A DNA stretch of 64,000 bases. Origin: Xanthomonas sp. F10. GTDB taxonomy: Bacteria > Pseudomonadota > Gammaproteobacteria > Xanthomonadales > Xanthomonadaceae. Under the pieces are notes generated by a model. The model was not told the DNA's origin. It saw only the letters and a program-made list of their open reading frames with translations, and did no database searches. The DNA lies in contig NZ_JACHNP010000004.1 in NCBI RefSeq assembly GCF_014206815.1, positions 1 to 64,000 on the forward strand. The letters are read 5' to 3'. Each line of letters starts with the position of its first letter. Within the stretch, counting starts at the first letter, position 1. A program made the position numbers and the translations under genes. Positions 49,824 to 59,196 of this stretch are shown here, one piece after another.

Positions 49824-50738
49824 ATGGCTTTCGATGCGTTCGCCCTGATGTTGGTCATGTTGGCGCTCGGCAAACTGTTCGCGCGCCAGCGCGTCCTGCC
49901 GGCCAACACCACCGAGGTGCTCAACGGGGTGGTGCTGTACCTGTGCCTGCCCGCCTCGGTGCTGATCTACGTGCCGCGCCTGCAGTTCAACCTGGACCTG
50001 CTCGGATTGATGCTGACGCCCTGGCTGCTGACCGGCGTGAGCGCGCTGGCGATGCTGGCCTTGCGCGGGCCGCTGCGGCTGCGCCGCGACCAGCAGGCGG
50101 TGCTGCTGCTGTGCGTGGCGCTGGGCAACTCCAGCTTCATCGGCTACCCGATGGTGCGCGCGCTGCTCGGCGAGGCGGCCTTGCCGTATGCGGTGGTCTA
50201 CGATCAGTTCGGCACCTTCGTGCTGCTGTCCAGTTTCGGCCTGTACGTGCTGGCGCGCTACAGCGGCGAGGCGCCGCCCTCGCCGCGGCAGACGCTGTTG
50301 CGGATGGCGCGTTTCCCGCCGCTGTGGGCGCTGGCGTTCGCGCTGACCCTGATGCCGGCGCAGCCGCCGGCCTGGATCGCCTCCGGCCTGCAGCACCTGG
50401 CCGACGCGATGCTGCCGCTGGTGATGCTGGCGGTGGGCTTCTCGATCCAGTTGCGGCTGCCGCGCGAGGAACTGGCGCCGTTGGCGGCTGGTCTGGTGTT
50501 GAAGCTGCTGCTGCTGCCCGCCCTGGCCTGGCCGCTGTCGTGGGCGCTGGGCCTGCGCGGCCAGGCGCTGCAGGCCAACGTGCTGGAGTCGGCGATGCCG
50601 ACCATGATCACCGCGGCGCTGCTGGCGATCTCGCATCGCCTCGCCCCGCGCCTGGCCGCGGCCCTGGTCGGCTACGGCATCCTGCTGTCGCTGGTGACCT
50701 TGCCGGCCTGGGCGTGGGTGTTGGGGGCGTTGCGTTGA
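49824..50738 (+). CDS. AEC (auxin efflux carrier) family transporter
   Basis: 304 residues with about ten membrane helices in two halves. Markers are the first-helix LGKLFARQRVLPANT, LCLPASVLIY, LLLCVALGNSSFIGYPMV and, in the second half, LQHLADAMLPLVMLAVGFSI and ESAMPTMITAALLA. Bacterial members carry small organic acids such as malate. Substrate here is open. It stands alone; the next gene converges on it across a repeat. Confidence 0.87.
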   Translation: MAFDAFALMLVMLALGKLFARQRVLPANTTEVLNGVVLYLCLPASVLIYVPRLQFNLDLLGLMLTPWLLTGVSALAMLALRGPLRLRRDQQAVLLLCVALGNSSFIGYPMVRALLGEAALPYAVVYDQFGTFVLLSSFGLYVLARYSGEAPPSPRQTLLRMARFPPLWALAFALTLMPAQPPAWIASGLQHLADAMLPLVMLAVGFSIQLRLPREELAPLAAGLVLKLLLLPALAWPLSWALGLRGQALQANVLESAMPTMITAALLAISHRLAPRLAAALVGYGILLSLVTLPAWAWVLGALR

Positions 50739-50797
50739 GCCTGCGCCGGGAGGGTGCTACCTGGATCGATGTGGTGTGGCATGACGTGGGCGACGCA

Positions 50798-50886
50798 CCC
50801 TCATCCGCCCCTCCGGGGCACCTTCTCCCGGAGGGAGAAGGGAAGCAAAGCCCCTCTCCCCTCGGGAGAGGGGCTGGGGTGAGGGT
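50798..50886. repeat. CCCCTCTCCC/GGGAGAGGGG palindrome in a convergent junction
   Basis: CCCTCATCCGCCCCTCCGGGG, then CTTCTCCC/GGGAGAAGG and CCCCTCTCCC/GGGAGAGGGG, is a full unit in reverse orientation. It lies between the AEC gene (plus) and the AAA ATPase gene (minus). Confidence 0.88.
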
Positions 50887-50937
50887 CGGGCGCAGCCTCG
50901 TACAGCGGCATCCCCCGGTCTCGCCCACCGCCCGCCG

Positions 50938-52431
50938 CTAATCCGCCGGCACTGTCCGTCCGCTGGCCCAGCTGCGCAGCGCCTGCACCTGTTCGGCCAT
51001 CAGCACCGACAGCGGCCGCGTGCCGCGGATCTCCTGCATCAGCAGTTCGGTGTCCAGCGGCCGCTGTTCGGCGTGCGCGGCGTACAGCCCGGAGACGATC
51101 GCCTGTTCGATCTCCGCACCGGAAAACCCGTCCGCCGCGGCGGCCAGCGCCGACAGCGCGAACGCGTCCGCGTGCAGTTGCCGCCGGGTCAGGTGCAGGC
51201 GCAACAGCTCCACTCGGGCCTGCGGATCGGGCAGGTCGACGAAGAAGATCTCGTCGAAGCGGCCCTTGCGCAGCAGTTCCGCCGGCAGCTCGTGCACCTG
51301 GTTGGCGGTGGCGACGATGAACACCCCGGCGCTGCCGTCGGCGTTGCCGCGTTCGGACATCCAGGTCAGCAGTGTGCCGAGCACGCGCCGCGACACGCCG
51401 CCGTCCTCGCCGCCGCTGGCTAGCCCCTTCTCGATTTCGTCCATCCACAGCACGCACGGCGCCAGCTGCTCGACCGCGGCCAGCGCGTCGCGCAGGTTCT
51501 TCTCGGTCTCACCGTGGTACTTGGCGTACAGCGCGCCCATGTCCAGGCGCAGCAGCGGCACGCCGAACCCGGCCGCGGTGGCCTTGGCCAGCATCGACTT
51601 GCCGCAGCCCTGCACGCCGAGCAGCAGCACGCCCTTGGGCGGGTCCAGCCCCGGCGGGGCGGTGCCGGCGAACACCGCGCGGCGCTGCGCGATCCACTGC
51701 TTGAGCCGGCGCGCGCCGGCCACGTCCTCGAAGCGCGTGGCATCGTTGTCGTACTGCAGATGGCCGCTGCGGTTGAGCAGTTCGAACTTGAGCTTGGCCA
51801 GTTGCGGCAGGTCGGATGCGGTGAGCGCGCCGTCGGCGTAGATCAGCTGGCGGGCGATGCGCCGCGCGTCGATCAGGCTGAGCCCGCGCAGGTTGCGCAG
51901 GATCTGCTTGACCGCCTCCCCGTCGACCTCGACCCGGCGTCCGCCGAATTCGCGTGCGTAGCCCTGCGCTTCCTCCTGCACCATCTTCAGCAGCGCGTTG
52001 GCATCGGGCAGGCGTGGATTGAAGCGGGTGGCCAGCGCCTCGAGTTCGGGCGGCAGTTCGATCCGCGTGCCGATCAGCACCAGCACGTGCGGCTGGCAAT
52101 GGCGGCGCTCGACGATGTCGCGCAGCAGGCGCTGGTGGCTGGCATAGCCCAGGTACGGGGTGACGTCGAGCAACAGGTAGATGCCGCGTTGATCGGCCTG
52201 CTTGATCGCCTGCAGCACCGCGCTGGCGTCCGGCGGCCCGCTCGGCGGATCCTCGCGGTCCAGGTCGATGCGGCGCAGGCCCTCGGTGATCGACCAGCGG
52301 TGCAGGGCGCGCCAGACCTGCATCAAGGCCTGCCGGAACAGATCGACGATGCGCGCCTCCTCCTGCGTCTCGATCACGATCAGGGGCGTGTTGGCGCGGA
52401 TCAGCGCGACCAGGTCCTGCAGTTCGCTCAT
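50938..52431 (-). CDS. AAA family ATPase, Ycf46-like
   Basis: 497 residues. An N-terminal domain (LVALIRANTPLIVIETQEEARIVDLF) precedes the AAA+ core from about 225: GVQGCGKSMLAK (Walker A), CVLWMDEIEKG (Walker B), sensor 1 in VFIVATANQ and RKGRFDEIFFVDLP. This layout is that of the chloroplast Ycf46 family, whose cyanobacterial member is linked to carbon use. The role in proteobacteria is unknown. Start at 52431 begins MSELQDLVALIRAN, as in relatives. It is divergent from the ParA-like gene, 127 bp apart. Confidence 0.88.
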   Translation of the reverse strand: MSELQDLVALIRANTPLIVIETQEEARIVDLFRQALMQVWRALHRWSITEGLRRIDLDREDPPSGPPDASAVLQAIKQADQRGIYLLLDVTPYLGYASHQRLLRDIVERRHCQPHVLVLIGTRIELPPELEALATRFNPRLPDANALLKMVQEEAQGYAREFGGRRVEVDGEAVKQILRNLRGLSLIDARRIARQLIYADGALTASDLPQLAKLKFELLNRSGHLQYDNDATRFEDVAGARRLKQWIAQRRAVFAGTAPPGLDPPKGVLLLGVQGCGKSMLAKATAAGFGVPLLRLDMGALYAKYHGETEKNLRDALAAVEQLAPCVLWMDEIEKGLASGGEDGGVSRRVLGTLLTWMSERGNADGSAGVFIVATANQVHELPAELLRKGRFDEIFFVDLPDPQARVELLRLHLTRRQLHADAFALSALAAAADGFSGAEIEQAIVSGLYAAHAEQRPLDTELLMQEIRGTRPLSVLMAEQVQALRSWASGRTVPAD

Positions 52432-52558
52432 GGCATTGGAAGCCGAAGGGGGCCGCCACGATAGCAAGCCCGGCGGCGGGCGGCGTGCTGCGCGTTGACT
52501 ACCGGCTGACGTAGGGCCGGTGTACGCTCCGGCTTCTTCCCCCGGAAGCGAGGCGTGC

Positions 52559-53191
52559 ATGAAGACGATCCTGGTGGCCGGCTCCAAGGGCGGCGTGGGC
52601 AAGACCACGGTCGCCACGCACCTGGCGGCGTCCTACGCGCTGGCCGGCAAGCGCACGGTGCTGGCCGATGCCGATCCGCAGGGCTCCTCGACCCGCTGGG
52701 CCGAACGCCGCGCCGGGCTGGACAGCGCGGTGCTGCCGATCGACGCCAGCCGCAAGCGCAGCTGGCGCGCGGCCCTGCCCGACGATGCGCAGCGGGTGAT
52801 CGTCGACGCCGCCGCCGGCGCCATGGCCGAGGATCTGGGCCACTTCCTCGAGGAGGCCGACGCGGTGGTGGTGCCGGTGATGCCGTCGGCGCTGGACATC
52901 GACGCCACCGTCGGCTTCCTCAACACCCTGGCCAAGGTGCCGCGGGTGCATCAGCGCAAGCTGCCGGTCGGGCTGGTGCTCAACCGCAGCAAGCCCTGGA
53001 CCAATGCCACCCAGCAGGCGCTGCAGATGCTCGCCGACTGGCCCTACCCGGTGGTGGCGCAACTGCGCGACAGCCAGGCCTACGTGGTGCTGGTGGGGCT
53101 GGGCCGCAGCCTGTTCGATTACCACTCCGTCCAGGTCCGCGACCATCAGCAGGACTGGGAACCGTTGCTCAAGTGGCTCAAGAAGGCCTGA
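52559..53191 (+). CDS. ParA/MinD-type ATPase
   Basis: 210 residues. KGGVGKTT is the deviant Walker A of ParA ATPases, with [12 protein letters not shown] and [22 protein letters not shown] after it, and [12 protein letters not shown]. No ParB or parS-like sequence is seen here, so it is an orphan partition-type ATPase that may place a protein or complex in the cell. It starts a compact run with sixA (3-bp gap), yceI and the phospholipase gene. Confidence 0.9.
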   Translation: MKTILVAGSKGGVGKTTVATHLAASYALAGKRTVLADADPQGSSTRWAERRAGLDSAVLPIDASRKRSWRAALPDDAQRVIVDAAAGAMAEDLGHFLEEADAVVVPVMPSALDIDATVGFLNTLAKVPRVHQRKLPVGLVLNRSKPWTNATQQALQMLADWPYPVVAQLRDSQAYVVLVGLGRSLFDYHSVQVRDHQQDWEPLLKWLKKA

Positions 53192-53194
53192 CCG

Positions 53195-53683
53195 ATGACC
53201 ATCGTTTTGCGAGAAGTGATCCTGCTGCGCCATGCCCACGCCGAGCCGGCCGACACCGGCCAGGCCGATTTCGACCGGCCGCTGTCGCCGCACGGCCTGG
53301 CCGAGGCCGAAGCGGCCGGGCGCTGGCTGCTGGAGCAGCGGTTGGTGCCGGACCGGGTGCTGTGTTCGCCGGCGCGGCGCGCGCGCGAGACCCTGGAGGC
53401 GGTGCTGGGCCTGACCGGCTACGTCGAGCAGCGCCTGGAGCCGCGCATCTACGAGGCCACCTCGGGCACCCTGGCCGATCTGCTGGATGGCCACCGCGAC
53501 GTCGAGCGGCTGCTGCTGGTCGGCCACAACCCGGGCCTGGAGCGGCTGGCGGCGCTGATGCACAGCGGCCAGTCCGGCGACTACCGCGGCATGCCCACCG
53601 CCAGCGTCGCCGTGCTCGGGGTGCCGCACGACGCGGCGATCGAGCCGGGCGTGGCGCGGTTGACCGCGTTCTGGTGGCCCTGA
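53195..53683 (+). CDS. sixA: Phosphohistidine phosphatase SixA
   Basis: 162 residues, the family length. RHAHAE at the start carries the catalytic His, and LVGHNPGLE the second His, in the short histidine phosphatase fold. SixA removes phosphate from His of Hpt domains or phosphotransferase-system proteins. Its gene follows the ParA-like gene by three bases and overlaps the YceI gene by ten. Confidence 0.9.
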   Translation: MTIVLREVILLRHAHAEPADTGQADFDRPLSPHGLAEAEAAGRWLLEQRLVPDRVLCSPARRARETLEAVLGLTGYVEQRLEPRIYEATSGTLADLLDGHRDVERLLLVGHNPGLERLAALMHSGQSGDYRGMPTASVAVLGVPHDAAIEPGVARLTAFWWP

Positions 53684-54294
53684 GCGCGCTGCGCAGGTTC
53701 CTGCGGCCGGCGCTGTGCGCCGCGCTGCTGCCGTTGTGTCTGTGGTGCGCCATCGGCCACGCGCAGGTGACGCCTGCGCCGCTGGCGCCCGGCGAGTACG
53801 GGCTGGACCCCGCGCAGTCGCGCTTCGGGTTCGAGATCCGTACCCGTTTCGGCCAACGCATCGAAGGCTTCTTCCCGCGCTACGAGGGCACCGTGCATGT
53901 GCTGCCCGACGGTCGCCACCAGGTGCAGCTGCGCCTGTTCACCGCCTACGTGGAGATTCCCGGCAAGCCACGCTACACCGGCTGGATGCGCGGCGAGGAT
54001 TTCTTCGACGCGCCACGCTACCCCACCGTGTCCTTCGACTCGCAGCCGTTCTCGCCGCAGGTGCTGGGCAAGGGCGGGCCGGTGCCCGGCACGCTGAGCA
54101 TCCGCGGGATCAGCCACGCCGAGACGCTGACCGTCATGCCGGCCGCATGCACCCGCCCAGGCTATGATTGCGATGTCATCAGCCGCGGTACGGTATTGCG
54201 TGGACGTTACGGAATGGACAAGTGGGATCTGGCCTTGAGCGACCGGGTCACGTTCGTGCTGCGCGCACGCCTGACCGAGGCGGCTCCTCGGTGA
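53674..54294 (+). CDS. YceI family periplasmic protein
   Basis: 206 residues. The GTG at 53674 overlaps the sixA end; no ATG suits better. A signal peptide (LLPLCLWCAIGHAQ) leads to the YceI lipocalin-like barrel: YGLDPAQSRFGFEIRTRFGQRIEGFF, FDAPRYPTVSFDSQPF and the ending KWDLALSDRVTFVLRARLTE. The fold binds isoprenoid or fatty-acyl ligands. Two Cys near CTRPGYDC may form a disulfide. Its stop overlaps the start of the next gene. Confidence 0.83.
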   Translation: MALSALRRFLRPALCAALLPLCLWCAIGHAQVTPAPLAPGEYGLDPAQSRFGFEIRTRFGQRIEGFFPRYEGTVHVLPDGRHQVQLRLFTAYVEIPGKPRYTGWMRGEDFFDAPRYPTVSFDSQPFSPQVLGKGGPVPGTLSIRGISHAETLTVMPAACTRPGYDCDVISRGTVLRGRYGMDKWDLALSDRVTFVLRARLTEAAPR

Positions 54295-56300
54295 CATCGC
54301 GGCTGATGCGGGTGCTGGTGGTGGTGGCGCTGCTGCTCGGCAGCGGCTGCGCGAGCCTGTCGCAGGCGCAGCACGGCCGTGCCGTGGCGATCGCCGAGGC
54401 CGCGCGCGACCGCCAGGTCGACTGCACGCGCGGGGACCACTGCGCGCTGGCCTCGCCGCTGCGCGGGCTGGCCGGCAAGGCCTTCGCCCAGTCCGGCGAC
54501 GGCGCGCCGCGGCATTACGCCACCATCCTCGACCATGGCGAAGAGGCGCTGGTGGCGCGGGTCAACCTGATCCGCAGCGCCAGCCGCAGCATCGACCTGC
54601 AGACCTACATCTTCGACAAGGACGACAGCGCACGGCTGGTGATGGACGAGTTGCTGGCCGCGGCGCGGCGCGGGGTCAAGGTGCGGGTGCTGATCGACCA
54701 GCTCTCGGCGATCTCCGACCTGCAGATCCTCGGCGCGTTGGCCGGCGCGCACGAGAACTTCTCGCTGCGCATCTACAACCCCACCTTCGGCCTGGCCAAA
54801 CCCAACTACTTCCACTACGCGGCCAGCGTGCTGTGCTGCTTTCGCCGCTTCAACCAGCGCATGCACAACAAGCTGCTGGTGATCGACGATGCGATCGGCG
54901 TGGTCGGCGGGCGCAACTACCAGGACGATTACTACGACTGGGACGCCGAGTACAACTTCCGCGACCGCGACGTGCTGGTCGCCGGTCCCGTGGCGCGGTC
55001 GATGGCCGCCAACTTCGATGCGTACTGGGCGGCGCGGCGTAGCGTGCCGGTGGCACGGCTCAACGACGTCGGCAAGCTGCTGCTGCGCGAGGGCGTGCCG
55101 GCGATGCCGCCGGCGCAGTTCCTGCGCCCGGAGCGGGTGCAGCGGGTCAGCGAGGAGGCGGCCGATCCGGCCTTCGTGGAGAACGCCTTCGTGCTGCCGG
55201 CCTTGCCGGTCAAGCACGTGGACTACGTCGCCGACCTGCCGCAGAAGCACCGCCGCGAGCACGGCCCCAAGGCCATTTCCACCGCGCCCAAGCTCGACCG
55301 GCTGATCGCCGAGGCGCGCGAGGAGATCATCCTGCAGACGCCGTACCTGGTGCTGTCGGACCCGGCGCAGGAGATCTTCCGCGACCTGCGCAAACGCACC
55401 CCGCCGCCGCGCGTGGTGGTGGCCACCAACAGCCTGGCGGCCACCGACAACCCGGTGGTGTACGCGCTGTCCTACAAGTACAAGCGCCGCAACCTGCGCG
55501 AGCTCGGCTTCGACATCTACGAGTACAAGCCGTTCCCGCTGGACGCGCCGGTGGACTACACGAACCTGCTGCCGGCGCCGTTGCAGGGCGAGCTGCCGTC
55601 CACGCCGGCCAGCGGCGAGAACCGCGGCGATGCCGGCAGCGGGCGCAACACGCTGCTGGGCGGCAGCGCCGCCGGGCGCAGTTCGCTGCTCGGCAGCGGC
55701 AGTGGCGGGCCATCCGGCGGCCGCGGCGACGGCAGCCAGGTCGAGCGTCGCGTGCTGCGCACCGAGACCCGCCCGTCCTACCTGAGCCGGCGCATCGCCA
55801 ACCGGCCGTTGCCGGTGACCCGCGAGGGCGCGCGCATGGGCCTGCACGCCAAGTCGCTGGTGGTGGACCGCCGTGTCGGCGTGATCGGCACCCACAACTT
55901 CGACCCGCGCAGCGAGACCTACAACACCGAAGGCGCGGTGATCGTCGACGATCCGGCGTTCGCGCAGGCACTAGCGGCCAGCATCGGCCGCGACATCGAG
56001 CCGGAGAATTCCTGGGTGGTGGCACCGCGGGTCAAGCCGCCGGTGCTGTCGGGCCTGAACTACAGCATGGGCAAGGTCTCCGAGGCGCTGCCGGTGCTTG
56101 ACTTCTGGCCCTGGCGCTACGCCACCGACTACGATTTCCAGCCCGGCCCCGACTGCCCGGCGCCGCTGACCCGGCGCGATCCCGGCTTCCACCGCTGCTA
56201 CAAGGCGGTCGGCGATTTCCCCGAGGTCAACGTCGGCCCCAAGTGGCTGCTGGTGCGCATGTTGACCGCGTTCGGCTCGGGGCTGGTGCCGATTCTTTGA
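54291..56300 (+). CDS. Phospholipase D / cardiolipin synthase-like lipoprotein
   Basis: 669 residues from a GTG in a GTGA overlap with yceI; an ATG lies five codons in. Cys20 in LLGSGC suggests a lipoprotein. Two HKD motifs mark the PLD fold: MHNKLLVIDDAIGVVGGRNYQ and LHAKSLVVDRRVGVIGTHNFD. A low-complexity Gly/Ser/Asn insert (about 440-485, with RNTLLGG and RSSLLGSG) sits between the halves. The C-terminus has GLNYSMGKVSEALP. It may transfer or cleave phosphatidyl groups at the periplasmic face. It is last in the overlapping run. Confidence 0.88.
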   Translation: MTSRLMRVLVVVALLLGSGCASLSQAQHGRAVAIAEAARDRQVDCTRGDHCALASPLRGLAGKAFAQSGDGAPRHYATILDHGEEALVARVNLIRSASRSIDLQTYIFDKDDSARLVMDELLAAARRGVKVRVLIDQLSAISDLQILGALAGAHENFSLRIYNPTFGLAKPNYFHYAASVLCCFRRFNQRMHNKLLVIDDAIGVVGGRNYQDDYYDWDAEYNFRDRDVLVAGPVARSMAANFDAYWAARRSVPVARLNDVGKLLLREGVPAMPPAQFLRPERVQRVSEEAADPAFVENAFVLPALPVKHVDYVADLPQKHRREHGPKAISTAPKLDRLIAEAREEIILQTPYLVLSDPAQEIFRDLRKRTPPPRVVVATNSLAATDNPVVYALSYKYKRRNLRELGFDIYEYKPFPLDAPVDYTNLLPAPLQGELPSTPASGENRGDAGSGRNTLLGGSAAGRSSLLGSGSGGPSGGRGDGSQVERRVLRTETRPSYLSRRIANRPLPVTREGARMGLHAKSLVVDRRVGVIGTHNFDPRSETYNTEGAVIVDDPAFAQALAASIGRDIEPENSWVVAPRVKPPVLSGLNYSMGKVSEALPVLDFWPWRYATDYDFQPGPDCPAPLTRRDPGFHRCYKAVGDFPEVNVGPKWLLVRMLTAFGSGLVPIL

Positions 56301-56311
56301 GTGGCCGGGAG

Positions 56312-56460
56312 TGGGGATTCGGGATTGGGGATTCGTAAAAGCAAGTCCCTGCGACCGGATGCCCAGTGCAGGCGCGATAATGTCCGTGCCTGGGATGCGC
56401 TCTTGCGGCTCCTGGTTTTTCAGCAGCCGAATGGCTGCTCATCCCCAATCCCCAATCCCG
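56312..56460. repeat. GGGATTCGGGATTGGGGATTC inverted repeat
   Basis: The left arm TGGGGATTCGGGATTGGGGA near 56312 and the right arm ATCCCCAATCCCCAATCCCG (56441-56460) enclose about 105 bp. The right arm ends eight bases before the thioesterase start, so it contributes to that gene's leader. Confidence 0.85.
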
Positions 56461-56468
56461 GCCTCCCA

Positions 56469-56888
56469 ATGTCCTTTCGCGCACCTGCCGATCTCGCCGC
56501 CCTCAACGCCGATTGCCGCGACACCCTGATCGCGCACCTGGGCATCGTCTTCACCGAGGCCGGGCCGGACTGGCTGCGGGCGACGATGCCGGTGGACGCG
56601 CGCACGCGGCAGCCGTACGGGCTGCTGCACGGGGGTGCGTCGGTGGTGCTGGCCGAAAGCCTGGGCAGCACCGCCGGCAACCTGTGCGTGGAGCCGGGGC
56701 GCATCTGCGTGGGCCTGGAGATCAACGCCAACCATCTGCGCAGCGCGCGCGACGGCGTGGTCACCGGCACCGCACGGCCGCTGCACGTGGGCCGCAGCAC
56801 CCAGGTGTGGGAAATCCACATCGAGGACGCGGCAGGCAAGCCGGTGTGCGTGTCGCGGTTGACCCTGGCGGTGGTCGACCGCGGCTGA
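56469..56888 (+). CDS. Hotdog-fold thioesterase (PaaI-like)
   Basis: 139 residues. The hotdog core shows YGLLHGGASVVLAESLGSTAG, where the HGG and Glu are the catalytic region, then INANHLRSARDGVVTGTARPLHVGRSTQVWEIHI. Enzymes of this group cleave aryl- or acyl-CoA thioesters. No Shine-Dalgarno sequence is visible because the repeat arm runs up to the ATG; initiation may rely on the leader or on a start further upstream. Confidence 0.88.
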   Translation: MSFRAPADLAALNADCRDTLIAHLGIVFTEAGPDWLRATMPVDARTRQPYGLLHGGASVVLAESLGSTAGNLCVEPGRICVGLEINANHLRSARDGVVTGTARPLHVGRSTQVWEIHIEDAAGKPVCVSRLTLAVVDRG

Positions 56889-56992
56889 GCCCGGTCCATG
56901 GCTGAACCCTGCCGTGGCGCGCGCTGCCGCGGCGGCGTCTTCGGGCTGACACAATTCTCCGCTAGGCCCCCGCTTCCGGTACCCTTATCCGA

Positions 56993-57787
56993 ATGAGCGA
57001 GTTCTCCCCACCCGCCATGCGCCAATACGGTGGGGCGCTGCGCTGGGTTCGTTACGGCTACCGCGTGCCGCTGCTGGCGTTGCATGTGCTGTTGTCGCTG
57101 CCGTTCCTGCTGGTGTGCATGGCGCTGTCGCCCGGCCGCGCCGGCACCGAGTCCTTCGGCGACCGCATGGTCTGCTGGTGGTCGACCTGGTTGCTGCGCA
57201 TCTTCGGCCTGCGCGTGCGCCGCATCGGCGCGCCGCTGCCCAACCCGGTGCTGTTCGTCGCCAACCACGTCAGCTGGATCGACATCGTGATGCTGCACAG
57301 CCAGCGCATGATGGGCTTCGTCGCCAAGCGCGAGATCGCCGGCTGGCCGCTGGTCGGCTGGCTGGCCGCACGCGGGCAGACCATCTTCCACCAGCGCGGC
57401 AGCACCGAGTCGCTGGGCGGGGTGCTGCAGGCGATGCTGGAGCGGCTGCGCTCCGGGTGCTCGGTCGGCGTGTTCCCGGAAGGGCGCACCCGCAGCGGCC
57501 AGGACGTGGGGCCGTTCCACGCGCGCATCTTCCAGGCCGCGGTCGAGGCCGAGGTGGCGGTGCAGCCGGTGGCCCTGCGCTACGGCGCCGGCGGCTCGGC
57601 GCAGCAGATCGTCGCGTTCGGCCCGCACGAGAGTTTCTTCGCCAACTTCCTGCGCTTGCTCGGCGAGCCGGGGCGGGTGGCCGAGGTGCATTTCCTGGAG
57701 CCGATCCGGCTGCAGGACGTGGAGGGGCGCCGGCGCATCGCCGAGACCTCGCGCGCGCGCATCGTCACGGCGATGGCACAACCCTGA
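56993..57787 (+). CDS. Lysophospholipid acyltransferase (PlsC-like)
   Basis: 264 residues. Membrane helices at about 22-45 and 60-75 precede the acyltransferase motifs NHVSWID (the NHx4D box), FHQRGSTESLGG and VFPEGRTRSG. Members acylate lysophosphatidate or related lipids in the inner membrane. Its end has HFLEPIRL-like sequence. It follows the thioesterase by 104 bp and precedes the hydrolase by 67 bp; the three may share transcription. Confidence 0.88.
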   Translation: MSEFSPPAMRQYGGALRWVRYGYRVPLLALHVLLSLPFLLVCMALSPGRAGTESFGDRMVCWWSTWLLRIFGLRVRRIGAPLPNPVLFVANHVSWIDIVMLHSQRMMGFVAKREIAGWPLVGWLAARGQTIFHQRGSTESLGGVLQAMLERLRSGCSVGVFPEGRTRSGQDVGPFHARIFQAAVEAEVAVQPVALRYGAGGSAQQIVAFGPHESFFANFLRLLGEPGRVAEVHFLEPIRLQDVEGRRRIAETSRARIVTAMAQP

Positions 57788-57854
57788 ACACCGGGACACC
57801 GATCCTGACGCGCTTGACCGATTACTCCAATCGGCGGGTGCAAGCTGGCGGCCC

Positions 57855-58847
57855 ATGAACGCGACCGATTACTCCCCCCCACGCTGGCTGCGCAACCCGC
57901 ACGTCCAATCGGTACTGGGTTCCAGCCTGCTGCGGCTGCGCCGCGGCGAGCAATTGCTTGCCGCCAGCGGCGCCACCACCACCTCGCACATCCTCGACGG
58001 CGGCGACGGCGTGCGCCTGCAGGGCTGGCTCAGCGTGCCGGCCGGCGCCCCGCCGCGCGGCACCGTGCTGCTGCTGCACGGCTGGGAAGGCAGCGCCGAC
58101 TCCAGCTACATGCGCCTGACCGCGGCGAAGATGCTGGCGCTGGGCTACCAGGTGTTCCGGCTGAACTTCCGCGACCATGGCGGCACCCACCACCTCAACG
58201 TGGACCTGTTCCACTCCGAGCGCCTGGACGAAGTGGTCAACGCCGCCTGCGACCTGTGGCAGCGCTTCCCCGCGCCGACCCTGCTGGCGGCCGGCTATTC
58301 GCTGGGCGGCAACTTCGCCCTGCGCCTGGCCCTGCGCGCGCCGGCGGCGGGCCTGCCGCTGCGCCACGTCGCCGCGGTGTGCCCGTTGCTGGACCCGGCC
58401 ACCACCATGCAGCGGATCGAGAACGGCCCACAGTTCTACGACTGGTACTTCCGCCGCAAGTGGCGCGAGTCGCTGTTGCGCAAGCGCGAACTGTTCCCCG
58501 ACCGCCACGGCTACGACGACGCCACCCTGGCGCTGGACATGCGCGGGCTGATGGCCTGGCTGGCCGAGCGCCATGCCGGCTTCGCCAGCCTGGACGCCTA
58601 CTTCGACAGCTACTGCATCGCCGGCGAGCGCCTGCTCGGGCTGAGCGTGCCGGCCGACATCCTGATGGCCGAGGACGACCCGGTGATCCCGCTGGACGAC
58701 TTCCGCAACTGGCGCCTGCCCGAGGTGGCCCGGCTGGAGATCGCGCACTGGGGCGGCCATTGCGGCTTCATCGAGAATGCGCGCGGCGACGGCTTCGCCG
58801 AACGCTGGGTGGCCGAACGGCTGACCGAGGGGCTGGTGGAAGCCTAG
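57855..58847 (+). CDS. YheT-like alpha/beta hydrolase
   Basis: 330 residues. WLRNPHVQSVLGS at the start is typical of YheT/ABHD1-3 proteins. LLLHGWEGSADSSYM forms the oxyanion region, AGYSLGGNFALR carries the nucleophile, EDDPVIPLDDF the acid and HWGGHCGFIEN the His. Substrates in bacteria are not defined. A GC hairpin follows the stop by 17 nt. Confidence 0.88.
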   Translation: MNATDYSPPRWLRNPHVQSVLGSSLLRLRRGEQLLAASGATTTSHILDGGDGVRLQGWLSVPAGAPPRGTVLLLHGWEGSADSSYMRLTAAKMLALGYQVFRLNFRDHGGTHHLNVDLFHSERLDEVVNAACDLWQRFPAPTLLAAGYSLGGNFALRLALRAPAAGLPLRHVAAVCPLLDPATTMQRIENGPQFYDWYFRRKWRESLLRKRELFPDRHGYDDATLALDMRGLMAWLAERHAGFASLDAYFDSYCIAGERLLGLSVPADILMAEDDPVIPLDDFRNWRLPEVARLEIAHWGGHCGFIENARGDGFAERWVAERLTEGLVEA

Positions 58848-59196
58848 CCGGCGGTGGCGCGCCGGCCGGCGGGCGATCTCGCCCACGCCGGCGTGCGGCA
58901 GGTGGTCAGCAGGGTGGGCGCACCCGCGATTCCCGGGTGCGGCACCTGTCGACGCGCCTTCCGTCGTTCCCGCATCACCGTCGCCACCCCATCGCGCGCC
59001 TCGGCACACCGGCTCATCTGCGCAGCCGGGCCTGCGCGGCGCGCCTCGCCGACCGCATCGCTTGCGCCCCGCGCAGGGGCGGCGACACGGCGGCTTCCAG
59101 CGAGGCCCGACGCGCCCGCCGCGTGGCCGCAGACGCCCGCGCAGGGCGGGCCGACGCTCCCGCTACAATGCGGGTTTGCCCCAACGCCGGACCCAC
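58848..59196. other. Intergenic region before the TPR-sulfotransferase gene
   Basis: 349 bp with no supported gene. A hairpin lies at the left (58865-58892). TACAAT at 59163-59168 could be a -10 box for the next gene, but no convincing -35 box is placed before it. Confidence 0.55.
58865..58892 (+). terminator. GC hairpin after the YheT-like gene
   Basis: GGGCGA-TC-TCGCCC is extended by GCCGGC on both sides with a two-base bulge, making a 12-pair stem. No T-run follows, so it is only a probable terminator. Confidence 0.4.

Noticed and set aside
49447-49848. A 133-codon Cys-rich plus-strand frame
   Set aside because: It begins in a repeat arm (peptide VAAEAAPT) and runs into the AEC gene in another frame. 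The many Cys come from GC codon bias, with no metal-site spacing.
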